Assembly (NCBI GenBank): GCA_944323775.1
Contig: CALUTT010000018.1
Span: 1 to 64,000 of the forward strand
Direction: 5' to 3'
Source of the DNA: an uncultured Bacteroidales bacterium
Lineage (GTDB): Bacteria > Bacteroidota > Bacteroidia > Bacteroidales > UBA932
DNA: 64,000 nt
Shown here: positions 52,232-62,009 of the stretch, in pieces
Position numbering within the stretch: the first letter of the stretch is position 1
Layout: each line of letters starts with the position of its first letter
Made by a program: the position numbers and the translations under genes
Notes under the pieces: generated by a model
Database searches by the model: none
Seen by the model: the letters and a program-made list of their open reading frames with translations, nothing else
Told to the model about the DNA's origin: nothing

Positions 52232-52750
52232 ATGGCAAATACAAATGTTAAAAGAGTAAAGACTTCTGACCTTGAGCTCAAGGACAGGCTTGTTGCCATC
52301 CAGAGGGTTACAAAGGTGACCAAGGGTGGCCGTCACTTCCGCTTTGCCGCAATCGTGGTAGTGGGTGACGAGAACGGCGTTGTAGGTTATGGTCTTGGAA
52401 AGGCTAACGAAGTCACCGCCGCCATCGCTAAAGGCGTTGAGGATGCAAAGAAGAATCTCGTGAAGATCCCCATCATCAACACCACCATCCCTCACGAGCA
52501 GGAAGCCAAGTTCGGCGGATCCCGCGTATTCATGAAGCCTGCCGCTCCCGGTACCGGTGTCAAGGCCGGAGGTGCGATGCGTGCCGTCTTCGAGTCTGTG
52601 GGCATCCAGAACGTGCTTGCGAAATCAAAGGGTTCATCCAACCCTCACAATCTCGTCAAGGCTACCGTAGCGGCGCTCACCCAGATGAGGGACGCCTATA
52701 CCGTTGCCGGCCTGCGCGGCGTGTCTATGAACAAGGTTTTCAACGGATAA
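52232..52750 (+). CDS. rpsE: Ribosomal protein uS5
   Basis: 172 aa. The double-stranded RNA-binding fold begins [34 protein letters not shown]; the [34 protein letters not shown] segment is diagnostic. It lies at the mRNA entry and helps accuracy. 15 nt before rpmD. Confidence 0.97.
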   Translation: MANTNVKRVKTSDLELKDRLVAIQRVTKVTKGGRHFRFAAIVVVGDENGVVGYGLGKANEVTAAIAKGVEDAKKNLVKIPIINTTIPHEQEAKFGGSRVFMKPAAPGTGVKAGGAMRAVFESVGIQNVLAKSKGSSNPHNLVKATVAALTQMRDAYTVAGLRGVSMNKVFNG

Positions 52751-52751
52751 C

Positions 52752-52757
52752 AGGAGG
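52752..52757 (+). promoter_or_regulatory. SD-like ribosome binding site of rpmD
   Basis: AGGAGG, 8 nt before the rpmD ATG: a full match to the anti-SD core. Confidence 0.55.
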
Positions 52758-52765
52758 ACACGAAT

Positions 52766-52948
52766 ATGGCTAAATACAAGATTACACAGATTATCAGCAG
52801 CAACGGCGAGACCAGGCGTCAGAAGGACAACCTCCGCTGCCTGGGCATCCGCCGCATGCATCATACGGTTGAGGTGGAGAAGACTCCGGTAACCGCCGGC
52901 CAGGTGGCCAGGATCGCCCATCTCTGCAAAGTAGAAGAGATAGACTAA
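52766..52948 (+). CDS. rpmD: Ribosomal protein uL30
   Basis: 60 aa. KYKITQIISSNGETRRQKDNLRCLGIRRMHHTVEV is typical of bacterial uL30. It is short and basic. Preceded by AGGAGG. 13 nt before rplO. Confidence 0.95.
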   Translation: MAKYKITQIISSNGETRRQKDNLRCLGIRRMHHTVEVEKTPVTAGQVARIAHLCKVEEID

Positions 52949-52953
52949 GGAGG
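52948..52953 (+). promoter_or_regulatory. SD-like ribosome binding site of rplO
   Basis: AGGAGG, overlapping the last base of the rpmD stop and 8 nt before the rplO ATG. The placement suggests translational coupling. Confidence 0.55.
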
Positions 52954-52961
52954 ACCGAAAG

Positions 52962-53411
52962 ATGAAACTTAACAATTTGAAACCTGCTGTTGGTTCTACC
53001 CATACAAGCAAAAGGCTCGGTCGTGGACAGGGCTCAGGCAAGGGTGGCACTTCAACCCGTGGTACCAAAGGTGCACAGGCTCGTGCCGGATATGAGCACA
53101 AGATCGGATTCGAGGGAGGCCAGATGCCTATCCAGAGGCGTCTGCCCAAGTTCGGCTTCAAGAACCCTACCAGAGTCGAGTACAAGGCTGTCAATCTCTC
53201 TGACATAGAGGCGATTGCCGCCAAGCTTGGAGTCAAGGAGTTCGGCGTGGCTGAAATCAAGGCTGCCGGCTATGCATCCAGGAACGATCTCGTGAAGGTT
53301 CTCGGCAACGGTGAAGTGAAGTCTGCAGTGACCGTCACCGCCGATGCATTCTCAAAGTCTGCAACCGCCAAAATCGAAGCTGCCGGAGGCAAGGCAGTGA
53401 TAAACGAATAG
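52962..53411 (+). CDS. rplO: Ribosomal protein uL15
   Basis: 149 aa. MKLNNLKPAVGSTHTSKRLGRGQGSGKGGTSTRG is the Gly/Arg-rich N-terminal extension of uL15, followed by FEGGQMPIQRRLPKFGF. Late 50S assembly protein. 7 nt before secY. Confidence 0.97.
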   Translation: MKLNNLKPAVGSTHTSKRLGRGQGSGKGGTSTRGTKGAQARAGYEHKIGFEGGQMPIQRRLPKFGFKNPTRVEYKAVNLSDIEAIAAKLGVKEFGVAEIKAAGYASRNDLVKVLGNGEVKSAVTVTADAFSKSATAKIEAAGGKAVINE

Positions 53412-53418
53412 TCTTCCC

Positions 53419-54753
53419 ATGAGATTCATAGAGACTATAAAGAATATCTACAAGATCGAAGAGCTGCGCAAGAGGCTCGGCTACACGTTCCTCCTTATCC
53501 TGGTGTACAGGTTCGGATGCTTCGTGGCCCTGCCGGGTATCGACGCATCCATGCTCGCCGGTCTCCAGTCTTCCACGCAGGAGGGTCTGGTAGGACTGCT
53601 GAACATGTTTTCCGGCGGTGCGCTCGGAAACGCTTCGATTTTTGCCCTGGGTGTGATGCCATACATTACGGCATCCATCGTAGTGCAGCTGCTGGCGATG
53701 TTCGTCCCCCGCTTCAGGAAGATGCAGATGGAGGGCGAGGCCGGAAGAAGGAAGATGAACCAGATCACAAGGCTGCTGACTATCCTGATCATTGCGATCC
53801 AGGGGCCTGCATACCTCGCGACTATCCACAGTCAGATTCCGGCTTCCGCTTTCGTCGCCGTCAATTCTCTCGGATGGAGCAACTTCGTCTACAACATCGT
53901 CTCCACGGTTATTCTCATGGCCGGATCGATGTTCGTGATGTGGCTCGGTGAAAGGATCACGGACCGCGGAATCGGAAACGGTATTTCCATCATCATCATG
54001 ATAGGAATCGTAGCCCGTCTGCCCTATGCGATCGTAGCCGAGGTCGGCGAGAAGCTTTCAGTGAACAACGGTGGCCTGATTCTCCTGCTTGTGGAGTTTA
54101 TCGTATGGTTCTTCGTGATCCTGGCTGCCATCGCCCTTGTACAGGCCGTCCGCAAGGTGCCTGTACAGTATGCGAAGAGAGTCATCGGCAACAAGCTTTA
54201 CGGTGGAGTGCGCCAGTACGTGCCTCTGAAGATCAATGCTGCCGGCGTGATGCCTATCATCTTCGCCCAGGCACTGATGCTTTTCCCTCTGCTGTTCTCC
54301 CGCTGGGATGCGACCCGCGGGCTTGCAGCTACGCTGGGCGACTATACCGGATTCTGGTATAACGCGATTTTCTTCGTCCTCATCGTGCTGTTCACGTTCT
54401 TCTATACCGCTGTCACTGTCAATCCCAGGATGATGGCCGACAACCTGAAGAACAACGGAGGATTCATTCCCGGCGTGAAGCCCGGAAAGCAGACCATAGA
54501 GTATCTGGACAATATCATGGACAGAGTCACTCTCCCCGGTTCTTTCTTCCTCGGTTTCATCGCCATACTTCCTGCGATTGCCATGATTTTCGGTATCAAC
54601 AACTCATTTGCCAGCTTCTTCGGCGGTACTTCCCTGTTGATTCTGGTAGGTGTGGTTCTGGATACGCTTCAGCAGGTTGAAAGTTATTTGCTGATGCGCC
54701 ACTACGACGGTCTCATGAAGACTGGCCGTCTCAGCGGGCGCTCGGGTATGTAA
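53419..54753 (+). CDS. secY: Protein translocase subunit SecY
   Basis: 444 aa with ten membrane helices. RKRLGYTFLLILVYRFGCFVALPGID starts the first helix; LFNMFSGGAL-like plug segment (GLLNMFSGGALGNASIF) and the cytoplasmic loop PVQYAKRVIGNKLYGGVRQYVPLK, which contacts the ribosome and SecA, are present. It forms the channel for secreted and membrane proteins. Located after rplO as in most bacteria. 30 nt before map. Confidence 0.97.
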   Translation: MRFIETIKNIYKIEELRKRLGYTFLLILVYRFGCFVALPGIDASMLAGLQSSTQEGLVGLLNMFSGGALGNASIFALGVMPYITASIVVQLLAMFVPRFRKMQMEGEAGRRKMNQITRLLTILIIAIQGPAYLATIHSQIPASAFVAVNSLGWSNFVYNIVSTVILMAGSMFVMWLGERITDRGIGNGISIIIMIGIVARLPYAIVAEVGEKLSVNNGGLILLLVEFIVWFFVILAAIALVQAVRKVPVQYAKRVIGNKLYGGVRQYVPLKINAAGVMPIIFAQALMLFPLLFSRWDATRGLAATLGDYTGFWYNAIFFVLIVLFTFFYTAVTVNPRMMADNLKNNGGFIPGVKPGKQTIEYLDNIMDRVTLPGSFFLGFIAILPAIAMIFGINNSFASFFGGTSLLILVGVVLDTLQQVESYLLMRHYDGLMKTGRLSGRSGM

Positions 54754-54783
54754 TAGTTCTTTGATTTATAAAAACTAAAGGTT

Positions 54784-55563
54784 GTGTTCAAGCCTAAAAC
54801 TGAAGAAGAGATTGCTCTCTTGCGTGAAAATGCCATTCTGGTCTCAAAGACCTTGGCCGAAGTCGGTAAGGCGGTTGCCCCGGGTGTGACAACTAAGGAG
54901 TTGAATAGGGTTGCCGAGACTTTCATTCGCGACAACGGTGCAATTCCGAGTTTCTTGGGTTTTGAAGGCTTCCCCGCAGCGATATGTGCATCCGTCAACG
55001 ATGTCGTGGTCCACGGTTTCCCGTCAGACTATGTCCTCAAGGAGGGCGACATCGTGTCGGCTGACATAGGTACCCTCTACAAGGGCTATAATGGCGACTC
55101 CGCGTATACCTTTCCTGTCGGAGAGGTTACGCCGGAGACCAGGAAGCTCCTTGATGTCACCAAGGCATCGCTCTACAAGGGCATAGAGGCGGCTGTGGCT
55201 GGTGCGCGAATCGGAGATATCGGATACGCGGTACAATCGTACGCCGAGTCATTCGGATTCTCGGTGGTGCGCGAACTTGAAGGTCACGGGATCGGAAAGG
55301 AAATGCACGAGGATCCCGGCGTCCCCAATTACGGACGGCGGGGCCACGGCACCCATCTGGTCGAAGGAATGGTGCTCTGCATCGAACCGATGATCAATGC
55401 CGGGTCCAGAGGGGTTTACCTCGACAGGAACGGATGGGCGGTGCATACCTCTGACCACAAGAATTCGGCGCACTTCGAGCTTACGGTTGTTGTCCGGCAT
55501 GGCCGTGCAGAGCAGCTCTCGACCTTTGATTTTATCGAGAAAGATAGCAACATTAAATTTTAA
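54784..55563 (+). CDS. map: Methionine aminopeptidase, type I
   Basis: 259 aa. GTG start at 54784 with [26 protein letters not shown]. Metal ligands are in [25 protein letters not shown] (two Asp), [12 protein letters not shown] (His), LCIEPM (Glu) and HFELTVVV (Glu). It removes initiator Met from new proteins. 11 nt before infA. Confidence 0.95.
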   Translation: MFKPKTEEEIALLRENAILVSKTLAEVGKAVAPGVTTKELNRVAETFIRDNGAIPSFLGFEGFPAAICASVNDVVVHGFPSDYVLKEGDIVSADIGTLYKGYNGDSAYTFPVGEVTPETRKLLDVTKASLYKGIEAAVAGARIGDIGYAVQSYAESFGFSVVRELEGHGIGKEMHEDPGVPNYGRRGHGTHLVEGMVLCIEPMINAGSRGVYLDRNGWAVHTSDHKNSAHFELTVVVRHGRAEQLSTFDFIEKDSNIKF

Positions 55564-55574
55564 GTGTAATTTTC

Positions 55575-55793
55575 ATGTCAAAACAAGTAGCGATAGAACA
55601 AGATGGAAAGGTGATTGAGACCCTCCCCAACGCGATGTTCAAGGTCGAGTTGGAGAACGGCCACGTCTTGCTCTGCAATATTTCGGGCAAGATGCGTATG
55701 AACTTTATCCATATTCTTCTTGGCGACAGAGTTAGAGTAGAAATTTCACCGTACGATTTAACGAAAGGCAGAATATCTTTCAAATACAAATAA
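55575..55793 (+). CDS. infA: Translation initiation factor IF-1
   Basis: 72 aa OB fold: [51 protein letters not shown] and [12 protein letters not shown]. It blocks the A site during initiation. Standard position between map and rpmJ. Confidence 0.97.
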   Translation: MSKQVAIEQDGKVIETLPNAMFKVELENGHVLLCNISGKMRMNFIHILLGDRVRVEISPYDLTKGRISFKYK

Positions 55794-55805
55794 AAATTCA
55801 CGGAT

Positions 55806-55922
55806 ATGAAAGTCAAGACATCCATCAAGAAGCGTAGCGAAGACTGCAAGATCGTAAGGCGCAAAGGCCGTCTTTACGTGATCTGCAAGAAGAACCCCAA
55901 GTTCAAGATGCGCCAGGGATAA
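55806..55922 (+). CDS. rpmJ: Ribosomal protein bL36 (zinc-free form)
   Basis: 38 aa: starts [20 protein letters not shown], ends KFKMRQG. The zinc-binding C-x-x-C, C and H of typical bL36 are incomplete: the first Cys is Ser, and the His is Phe, so zinc is probably not bound. ATG 55806 is 12 nt after infA and 33 nt separate it from rpsM. Confidence 0.95.
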   Translation: MKVKTSIKKRSEDCKIVRRKGRLYVICKKNPKFKMRQG

Positions 55923-55955
55923 TAATCAGTAATCAAATAAAGTAAAAGTATAATT

Positions 55956-56333
55956 ATGGCAAGAATAGCCGGTGTTGATTTACCTAACAACAAGCAGGGA
56001 GAGATAGGCCTCACCTATATCTTCGGCATTGGACGCCCTTCCGCCAAGAAGATTCTTGAGAAGTGCGGCGTTGACCCTACCATCAAGGTAGGTGACTGGA
56101 ACGACGATCAGATTGCCAAGATCCGCGCCGAGATCAATGAGGAGTACAAGATTGAGGGCGAACTCCGCTCCTCTGTCCAGATGGACATCAAGCGTCTCAT
56201 GGATATCGGTTGCTACCGTGGAATCCGTCATCGTCTCGGACTTCCCGTTCGTGGCCAGAGCACCAAGAACAATGCGCGTACCCGCAAGGGCCGCAAGAAG
56301 ACTGTTGCCAACAAGAAGAAGGCGACCAAGTAA
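55956..56333 (+). CDS. rpsM: Ribosomal protein uS13
   Basis: 125 aa. [33 protein letters not shown], and C-terminal [27 protein letters not shown]. It forms bridge B1 to the large subunit and contacts P-site tRNA. 13 nt before rpsK. Confidence 0.97.
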   Translation: MARIAGVDLPNNKQGEIGLTYIFGIGRPSAKKILEKCGVDPTIKVGDWNDDQIAKIRAEINEEYKIEGELRSSVQMDIKRLMDIGCYRGIRHRLGLPVRGQSTKNNARTRKGRKKTVANKKKATK

Positions 56334-56346
56334 AAATTGATGAATT

Positions 56347-56733
56347 ATGGCAAAGAAAACTACAACATCCAAAAGGGTTGTCAAGGTTGAAGCTTATGGC
56401 GAGGCCCATATTTCATCAACCTTCAACAACGTGATCGTATCGCTGACCAATGCACAGGGTCAGGTCATCAGCTGGGGCTCTGCCGGCAAGAGCGGCTTCA
56501 GGGGATCCAAGAAGAATACTCCCTATGCTGCCCAGGTCGCTGCGGAAGATGCCGCCAAGACCGCTTATGATGCAGGTCTGCGCAGAGTCAAGTGCTACGT
56601 GAAGGGTCCTGGTGCAGGTCGTGAATCAGCTATCCGCACCATCAACAACGCCGGTATCGTCGTGACCGAGATCATTGACGTCACTCCGATGCCGCACAAC
56701 GGATGCAGACCGAAAGGCCGTCGTAAAGTTTAA
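56347..56733 (+). CDS. rpsK: Ribosomal protein uS11
   Basis: 128 aa. [46 protein letters not shown] and [18 protein letters not shown] are uS11 signatures. It lies on the platform near the mRNA exit. 19 nt before rpsD. Confidence 0.97.
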   Translation: MAKKTTTSKRVVKVEAYGEAHISSTFNNVIVSLTNAQGQVISWGSAGKSGFRGSKKNTPYAAQVAAEDAAKTAYDAGLRRVKCYVKGPGAGRESAIRTINNAGIVVTEIIDVTPMPHNGCRPKGRRKV

Positions 56734-56752
56734 TTTTAAATCGTAGATTACT

Positions 56753-57355
56753 ATGGCAAGATATACTGGTCCCAGCACCAAAATCGCCCGCAAGTTCGGC
56801 GAGCCCATCTTCGGTTCAGACAAATACTTTGAGAAGAGGAATTTCCCTCCGGGACAGCACGGTCTGGCTGCAAAGCGCAAGAAGCAGAAGGACTATGCCA
56901 TGCAGCTCAAGGAGAAGCAGAAAGTCAAGTACATGTACGGTGTGCTCGAGCGTCAGTTCCATAATACCTATGCCAAGGCATCACGCATGGCCGGACAGAA
57001 GGGTGAGAACCTTATCACCCTGCTTGAGTCCCGTCTCGACAACGTGGTCTACCGCATGGGTGTGGCTCCTACGCGCGCAGCTGCCCGCCAGCTGGTTTCG
57101 CACTGCCATATCACCCTTAACGGTTCGGTATGCAGCATCCCTTCAGCTCAGGTAAAGCCCGGAGATACGGTTGCAGTAAGGGAGAGGTCAAAGAGCCTCG
57201 AGGTCATCCAGAACAGCGTGGCTTCAGTCACCAAGTATTCTTGGATAGACTTCGACGCCAAGAATCTGAGTGGCAAGTTCCTCAATGTTCCCACGAGGGC
57301 CGAGGTTCCCGAGAACATCAACGAGCAGCTCATCGTCGACCTCTACTCCAAGTAA
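56753..57355 (+). CDS. rpsD: Ribosomal protein uS4
   Basis: 200 aa. [27 protein letters not shown] and an S4 RNA-binding domain ([31 protein letters not shown]). No N-terminal Cys cluster, so it is a zinc-free form. Primary 16S-binding assembly protein; in E. coli it represses the alpha operon. 18 nt before rpoA. Confidence 0.97.
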   Translation: MARYTGPSTKIARKFGEPIFGSDKYFEKRNFPPGQHGLAAKRKKQKDYAMQLKEKQKVKYMYGVLERQFHNTYAKASRMAGQKGENLITLLESRLDNVVYRMGVAPTRAAARQLVSHCHITLNGSVCSIPSAQVKPGDTVAVRERSKSLEVIQNSVASVTKYSWIDFDAKNLSGKFLNVPTRAEVPENINEQLIVDLYSK

Positions 57356-57373
57356 TATTAACACCGTAACGAT

Positions 57374-58381
57374 ATGGCAATCTTATCATTTCAGAAACCT
57401 GACAAGGTCATTGTACTCGAAAGTACCGATACTTACGGCCGTTTTGAATTCCGTCCTCTCGAGCCGGGATACGGTCAGACTATCGGGAACGCTCTCCGCC
57501 GTATCCTGATTTCCTCTCTGGAAGGTTTTGCCATCAGTCAGATCAAGATCTCCGGCGTCGAGCAGGAGTTCTCCACGATACCGGGCGTAATCGAAGGTAT
57601 GCAGGATATCATCCTGAACCTCAAGAGAGTGCGCTTCCGCCGCATGGTGGATTCTGTGGATACTGAGACGGCAAATATCGTGATCAGCGGCAAGCAGGAG
57701 TTTACGGCTGAGGATATCTCCAAGGGATTGTCTTCTTTCATGGTGTTGAATCCTGAACTGCACATCTGTTCTCTCGAGCCCTCAGTCAAGCTCGAAGTAT
57801 CGCTGACCATCACCAAGGGCCGCGGCTTCGTGCCTGCCGAGGAGATGCGCGACGAGAACACTCCGATAGGAACTATTCCCGTGGACGCAATCTATACGCC
57901 TATCAGGAAGGTCAACTGGACGACGGAGAACTATCGTGTCGAGCAGAGGACAGACTATGACAAGCTGATCCTCGAGATCGAGACCGACGGTTCTATTTCA
58001 CCCAGCGTAGCCCTCCACGAGGCCGCAAGCATCCTCATCTACCACTTCAAGCTCTTTACGGACGACAAGAAGATGTCCATCGAGAGTTCTGTCGAGACCG
58101 AGAACAAGGAGCTCGACGAGGAATCTCTGCGCATGAGGCACCTGCTGCTGACGAAGCTTTCAGACGTAGGTCTGTCCGTACGCGCTTTCAACTGCCTCAA
58201 GGCTGCCGACATCGACACCTTCGCGGATCTTGTTTCATATTCGCGCTCGGAGCTCATGAAGTTCCGCAACTTTGGCAGGAAGTCGCTCAACGAGATCGAC
58301 CAGCTTGTGGACAAGATGAAGCTTTCGTTCGGTATGGACGTTTCCAAGTATAATATCGAAGTTAACAAAAAGAACGTATAA
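57374..58381 (+). CDS. rpoA: RNA polymerase alpha subunit
   Basis: 335 aa. The N-terminal dimerisation domain contains [22 protein letters not shown]; the C-terminal domain (about residues 255-320) holds [51 protein letters not shown], the helix-hairpin-helix that binds UP elements and activators. Flanked by rpsD and rplQ as usual. Confidence 0.97.
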   Translation: MAILSFQKPDKVIVLESTDTYGRFEFRPLEPGYGQTIGNALRRILISSLEGFAISQIKISGVEQEFSTIPGVIEGMQDIILNLKRVRFRRMVDSVDTETANIVISGKQEFTAEDISKGLSSFMVLNPELHICSLEPSVKLEVSLTITKGRGFVPAEEMRDENTPIGTIPVDAIYTPIRKVNWTTENYRVEQRTDYDKLILEIETDGSISPSVALHEAASILIYHFKLFTDDKKMSIESSVETENKELDEESLRMRHLLLTKLSDVGLSVRAFNCLKAADIDTFADLVSYSRSELMKFRNFGRKSLNEIDQLVDKMKLSFGMDVSKYNIEVNKKNV

Positions 58382-58386
58382 TAAAG

Positions 58387-58911
58387 ATGAGACACAATAA
58401 AGCAGTAAATCATCTCGGTCGCAAGAGCGGTCACCGCAAGGCCCTCCTCTCCAACCTGGCGACTTCTCTGATAATGCACAAGAGAATCACGACCACCGTT
58501 GCCAAGGCCAAGGCTTTGAGGTCTTATGTAGAGCCTCTTGTCACCAAGTCGAAGGAGGACACGACCCACAACCGCCGTATAGTGTTCAGCTACCTCAAGA
58601 ACAAGGAGGCAGTGACCGAACTCTTCCGTACGATTGCTCCGAAGGTAGCCAGTCGTCCGGGCGGATATACCCGCGTGCTTCATGTCGGCTTCCGTCAGGG
58701 TGACGCTGCCGAGATGGCTATGATCGAGTTCGTCGACTTCAACGAGGCTGCACTTGCTTCAGCACAGCAGAAGGCCGGTGCCGCCAAGAAGACGACCCGC
58801 CGCAGCCGTTCAAAGAAGGCTGAGGCCGCTCCTGCCGCTGCTGCAGAGACGGCTCCTGAAGTTCAGGAGGCCGTCCCCGCTCAGAGCGCGGAAGAACCGA
58901 AAGCCGAGTAG
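58387..58911 (+). CDS. rplQ: Ribosomal protein bL17 with acidic tail
   Basis: 174 aa. [41 protein letters not shown] is bL17. After about residue 125 comes a basic patch (RRSRSKK) and an Ala/Glu/Pro-rich tail of about 35 residues absent in E. coli (127 aa). The last 31 nt overlap the convergent aroDA gene. It ends the operon that begins at rplP. Confidence 0.95.
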   Translation: MRHNKAVNHLGRKSGHRKALLSNLATSLIMHKRITTTVAKAKALRSYVEPLVTKSKEDTTHNRRIVFSYLKNKEAVTELFRTIAPKVASRPGGYTRVLHVGFRQGDAAEMAMIEFVDFNEAALASAQQKAGAAKKTTRRSRSKKAEAAPAAAAETAPEVQEAVPAQSAEEPKAE

Positions 58912-60884
58912 AAGTCCGGATAGGATTTTTTGACGCAAGCCTCATCGTCGATGACGATGGGGCTTTTTGCTGCCATGGACGCGACGGCAAGCATCATCGC
59001 CATTCTGTGGTCATGGTATGAACTGTAGCTGCCGCCTTCGAGCAGCCTTGAGGAGAGTATGCGTGAACTCAGGGATTCTCCGCATATGCACATTTCATCG
59101 CCCTGGACTGAGACATCGACCCCCATTTTCGCAAGCGTCCCGGTGATTGCCGCTGCACGGTCGGATTCCTTGGAAGCAAGCCTTCCCACTCCGGCGATTC
59201 TGGATTCGCCAGCGCAGAAGGCGGCAAGCAGGGCACATATGGGGAACAGGTCTGGAGCGTTGTTCAGGTCGGTGTCGAAAGCCTCGAGAGGGGCTTTGGT
59301 CACGCTGACGCAGCCGTCTTCGAGTTCGGAAACTACGGCTCCGGCTTCCACTAGTATGTCGAGTATCGAAATGTCAGCCTGTATTGACTTGGTGTCCAGG
59401 CCTTGGAGCGTCGCTCCTCCGAAAAGTGCTCCTGCCACCAGAAAATTCGCGGCCGCACTCCAGTCACCTTCGATGTCGAAGTCGGCCGGACGGTATGCCT
59501 GCTTCCCTCTGATGCGGAACTCTATCGCGCTGCATGAGGACCAGTCTTCCTCTTCCAGCATCTTTGCGTCGCCTTCCATCTCGCTGCGGGTCTTGATGCC
59601 GAAGTGGCGCAGGACGTCCAGCGTCATGTACATGTATGGAAGGCTCTTGGGGTCGTTTACGCGCAGCACCGAGTCTGCGTCACAAAGAGGCAGTGCCATC
59701 AGAAGTCCGGAAATAAGCTGTGATCCGCCGCTCCCGGGTACGTTCGCCGTCCCCGGTATCAGGGTCCCCCGTACGGATACCGGGACATATACCTCGCGTT
59801 CAGGCCTCTTCTCGGTATTGGAGAGCAGGACCCCGAACGCCGCCATGATGTCCGCCGCAGAGTTCAACGGACGTTTCTGAAGTGTGCCGCGGCCTTCGAC
59901 GGTGAACGGCACGGAGTCGAGGAGCGAGACTACCGGAATCGCCAGCCTGGTAAGCAGTCCGGACTCACCGGTATCTATCCTGGAGACTGACAGCTGGCCT
60001 GGATGCGCTGATATCCCTTTGATGGTCAGGGTGTCCCCTGAGCGGCTGACACTTGCGCCCAGGCTTTCTGCAAGGGCGATCGCGGATTCCGAGTCGCCGC
60101 ACGGGCTGTATGCATGTAGGGCTGACGTGCCGTCTGCAAGCGCCGCTGCGAGGATCGCCCGCTGTGCGAAACTTTTTGAAGAGGGCATCCGGACGTCGTT
60201 CCAGCGGCGTGAGGGGCAGGATCCTCCATAGAGAGCCTCGTGCATCTGCGCCGCGGTCCACTGCCCGGGGGCAGTGGCTTCGCTCTGCGAGAGGGCGCAG
60301 TATGTGAACGGCGCCCCGCGGCGCAGGCATTCCAGCCTTGACTGCCTGCCGGCTTCTCCCATGGCGAAGGCGATAAGCCTCCCCTCAAGAGTGGGCACGC
60401 CTTCAAGTACTACCGAATACAGCGCTTCTGTGCGGGCCACATCTGCGGGGTCTTTCGCCATGGTCGCTATCTTGGCAATGTCCGCTCCGTAACGGAAGCA
60501 GCGCGCGAGGGCCATGTGCAGCATTTCATCGTCGGGGGTGCCGCCGAAGTCATGGAACGACCTGATGATCTCCGTTCCGTTGTCGCGGCACATAGCCTGG
60601 AATTCCTTGCTCATCCTTGCCCCTGCCTCGATTTCGAGGTCGGCAAATCTTGCTCCTGCCTCGATTGCTGTCTTCAGCCTGTGCTCCGCTGTCTTTTCGG
60701 AACCGCATACGGCAATGCGGCAGGTGGCGACGAGCGGAATGTCGCTGTCTGAGAAAAGTTCGCTTATCTGGGAGTCTTCCAGCTGGCAGAGGTCAAGCCT
60801 GATTTCGGCGAGCTCCGTGCCCGGAGCCGAAATTATCTCAAGGATTTGCCGGTAATCCTTGTTCTGTATGCAAGTGCAGATCAT
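58881..60884 (-). CDS. Fused 3-dehydroquinate dehydratase (type I) / EPSP synthase
   Basis: 667 aa, one open frame. Residues 1-215 are AroD type I: MICTCI start, His111 in SFHDFGG, Schiff-base Lys138 in [10 protein letters not shown], and SEATAPGQW. Residues about 225-667 are AroA: substrate site [13 protein letters not shown] (Lys237, Ser238, Arg242), [37 protein letters not shown] and SYHDHRMAM. Both sets of catalytic residues look intact, so it should perform shikimate steps 3 and 6. It overlaps aroB by 47 nt and rplQ tail to tail by 31 nt, and its 3' end contains the ribosomal operon terminator. Confidence 0.92.
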   Translation of the reverse strand: MICTCIQNKDYRQILEIISAPGTELAEIRLDLCQLEDSQISELFSDSDIPLVATCRIAVCGSEKTAEHRLKTAIEAGARFADLEIEAGARMSKEFQAMCRDNGTEIIRSFHDFGGTPDDEMLHMALARCFRYGADIAKIATMAKDPADVARTEALYSVVLEGVPTLEGRLIAFAMGEAGRQSRLECLRRGAPFTYCALSQSEATAPGQWTAAQMHEALYGGSCPSRRWNDVRMPSSKSFAQRAILAAALADGTSALHAYSPCGDSESAIALAESLGASVSRSGDTLTIKGISAHPGQLSVSRIDTGESGLLTRLAIPVVSLLDSVPFTVEGRGTLQKRPLNSAADIMAAFGVLLSNTEKRPEREVYVPVSVRGTLIPGTANVPGSGGSQLISGLLMALPLCDADSVLRVNDPKSLPYMYMTLDVLRHFGIKTRSEMEGDAKMLEEEDWSSCSAIEFRIRGKQAYRPADFDIEGDWSAAANFLVAGALFGGATLQGLDTKSIQADISILDILVEAGAVVSELEDGCVSVTKAPLEAFDTDLNNAPDLFPICALLAAFCAGESRIAGVGRLASKESDRAAAITGTLAKMGVDVSVQGDEMCICGESLSSRILSSRLLEGGSYSSYHDHRMAMMLAVASMAAKSPIVIDDEACVKKSYPDFYSAFGSSAL
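58938..58968 (+). terminator. Intrinsic terminator of the rplP-rplQ operon, inside aroDA
   Basis: 12-bp stem (58938-58949 with 58953-58964, one T-G pair), 3-nt loop, then TTTT(T). It lies 26 nt after the rplQ stop on the plus strand, within minus-strand codons for SPIVIDDEA near the end of aroDA. Confidence 0.75.
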
Positions 60885-61827
60885 TCAAATCTTTGATTAT
60901 AACGTCTCCAATGTCTCTTATCAGCACGAAGTGTATGATTCCGTGCTCGACTTTCTTGTCTTTCCATATTGCTTGTTCGAGCAGTTCCGCCGGGAAGGGA
61001 AGTTCTGTCGGCAGCCCGCATGATGCGAAGTCGCGCGCTATCCTTTCGGCGAGCCCTCTTGCCGCGATTCCCATGTCCTCAGACATCCTGGCCGCCTGCA
61101 CGATTCCTATGGCAACGGCTTCTCCGTGTGAGAGCCGTCCGGAGCCATCAGCCGCTCCCTCGCGGCATGTGCTCTGGTACCATTCGATTGCGTGCCCGAA
61201 CGTGTGGCCGAGGTTGAGCAGCCTTCGGGGCCCTTTCTCCCGAGGGTCCTGGGCGACGATTCTTTTCTTGACGGCGGCTGCGGCCTCTATCAGCGGGGCT
61301 AGAGAATCCGGGTCTGACATAGCCTTCGGGAGCAGTGCCACGGCTTTTTGGTAATTGTCCCTGTCTGCTATGATAAATGACTTCAGCATTTCCGCGGCCC
61401 CGCTCCGCAGCTCTCTGGGAGGCAGGGTGCGCAGGGCGCCGGGCAGTATCCTGGTTTCTTCCGGGAACCAGACGGTCCCGAGTATGTTCTTGTATCCGTC
61501 CAGGTTGACCCCTGTCTTTCCTCCCGTTCCGGCATCCACCTGGCTCAGCAGAGTCGTGGGGTAGTTGACATACCTTATACCTCTCTTGTAGATGCTTGCG
61601 GCGAATCCGACCATGTCGGTGGTGACGCCTCCGCCTACCGCATAGAGGACGGCGTCCCTGTCTGCTCCATGTTCAAGCAGCCAGCGGCAGATCTGCATGA
61701 CTGTGTCCATGGTCTTGTGGGCTTCGTCAGCGGTGACAGGCAGCAGAGGGCTGCCCGGGGATATCTCCCTCGCGAGCTTCTCGACATTGCGGTCGCATAT
61801 CACGAAAATTTCCTGACCATCATTCAT
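60838..61827 (-). CDS. aroB: 3-dehydroquinate synthase
   Basis: 329 aa. NAD-binding and active-site motifs: YAVGGGVTTDMVGFAASIYKRG, PTTLLSQVDAGTGGKTGVNL, LRSGAAEMLKSFI and zinc ligands in NLGHTFGHAIEW and LSHGEAVAIGI. It is about 30 residues shorter than usual at the N-terminus. It makes 3-dehydroquinate, the substrate of the AroD half encoded next. Overlaps aroDA by 47 nt, so the two are cotranscribed. Confidence 0.93.
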   Translation of the reverse strand: MNDGQEIFVICDRNVEKLAREISPGSPLLPVTADEAHKTMDTVMQICRWLLEHGADRDAVLYAVGGGVTTDMVGFAASIYKRGIRYVNYPTTLLSQVDAGTGGKTGVNLDGYKNILGTVWFPEETRILPGALRTLPPRELRSGAAEMLKSFIIADRDNYQKAVALLPKAMSDPDSLAPLIEAAAAVKKRIVAQDPREKGPRRLLNLGHTFGHAIEWYQSTCREGAADGSGRLSHGEAVAIGIVQAARMSEDMGIAARGLAERIARDFASCGLPTELPFPAELLEQAIWKDKKVEHGIIHFVLIRDIGDVIIKDLNDLHLHTEQGLPANP

Positions 61828-61832
61828 GACGG

Positions 61833-61840
61833 CTAATATA
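61833..61840 (-). promoter_or_regulatory. Possible -7 element before aroB
   Basis: Minus-strand TATATTAG (one mismatch to TAnnTTTG), 5 nt before the ATG. The same octamer precedes the epimerase gene at 63193. No -33 seen. Confidence 0.3.
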
Positions 61841-61854
61841 GTGAAAATATTCGT

Positions 61855-61885
61855 TTTGATATGTCATGGAATTTGGATACCTTTG
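61855..61885 (+). promoter_or_regulatory. Promoter of tRNA-Leu
   Basis: TTTG (61855-61858), 19 nt, then TACCTTTG (61878-61885), both exact. Predicted start near 61891, 30 nt before the mature tRNA. Confidence 0.7.
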
Positions 61886-61920
61886 CATCTCTGTATTTGT
61901 CGCGAAGACGCGGCTTGCAG

Positions 61921-62005
61921 GCCCGAGTGGCGGAATTGGTAGACGCGATGGACTCAAAATCCATTATCCCTTAAAGATGTGCCGGTTCGAGTCCGGCCCC
62001 GGGCA
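61921..62005 (+). tRNA. tRNA-Leu (anticodon CAA)
   Basis: 85 nt class II tRNA. D arm with AATTGGTAGAC, anticodon stem ATGGA/TCCAT with loop CTCAAAA (anticodon CAA at 61954-61956, reads TTG), a variable arm, and T arm GCCGG-TTCGAGT-CCGGC. The acceptor pairs GCCCGAG with CCCGGGC, with one A-C mismatch at position 6. CCA is not encoded. The 3' end is only 4 nt from the stop of the convergent epimerase gene. Confidence 0.92.
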
Positions 62006-62009
62006 CTTC

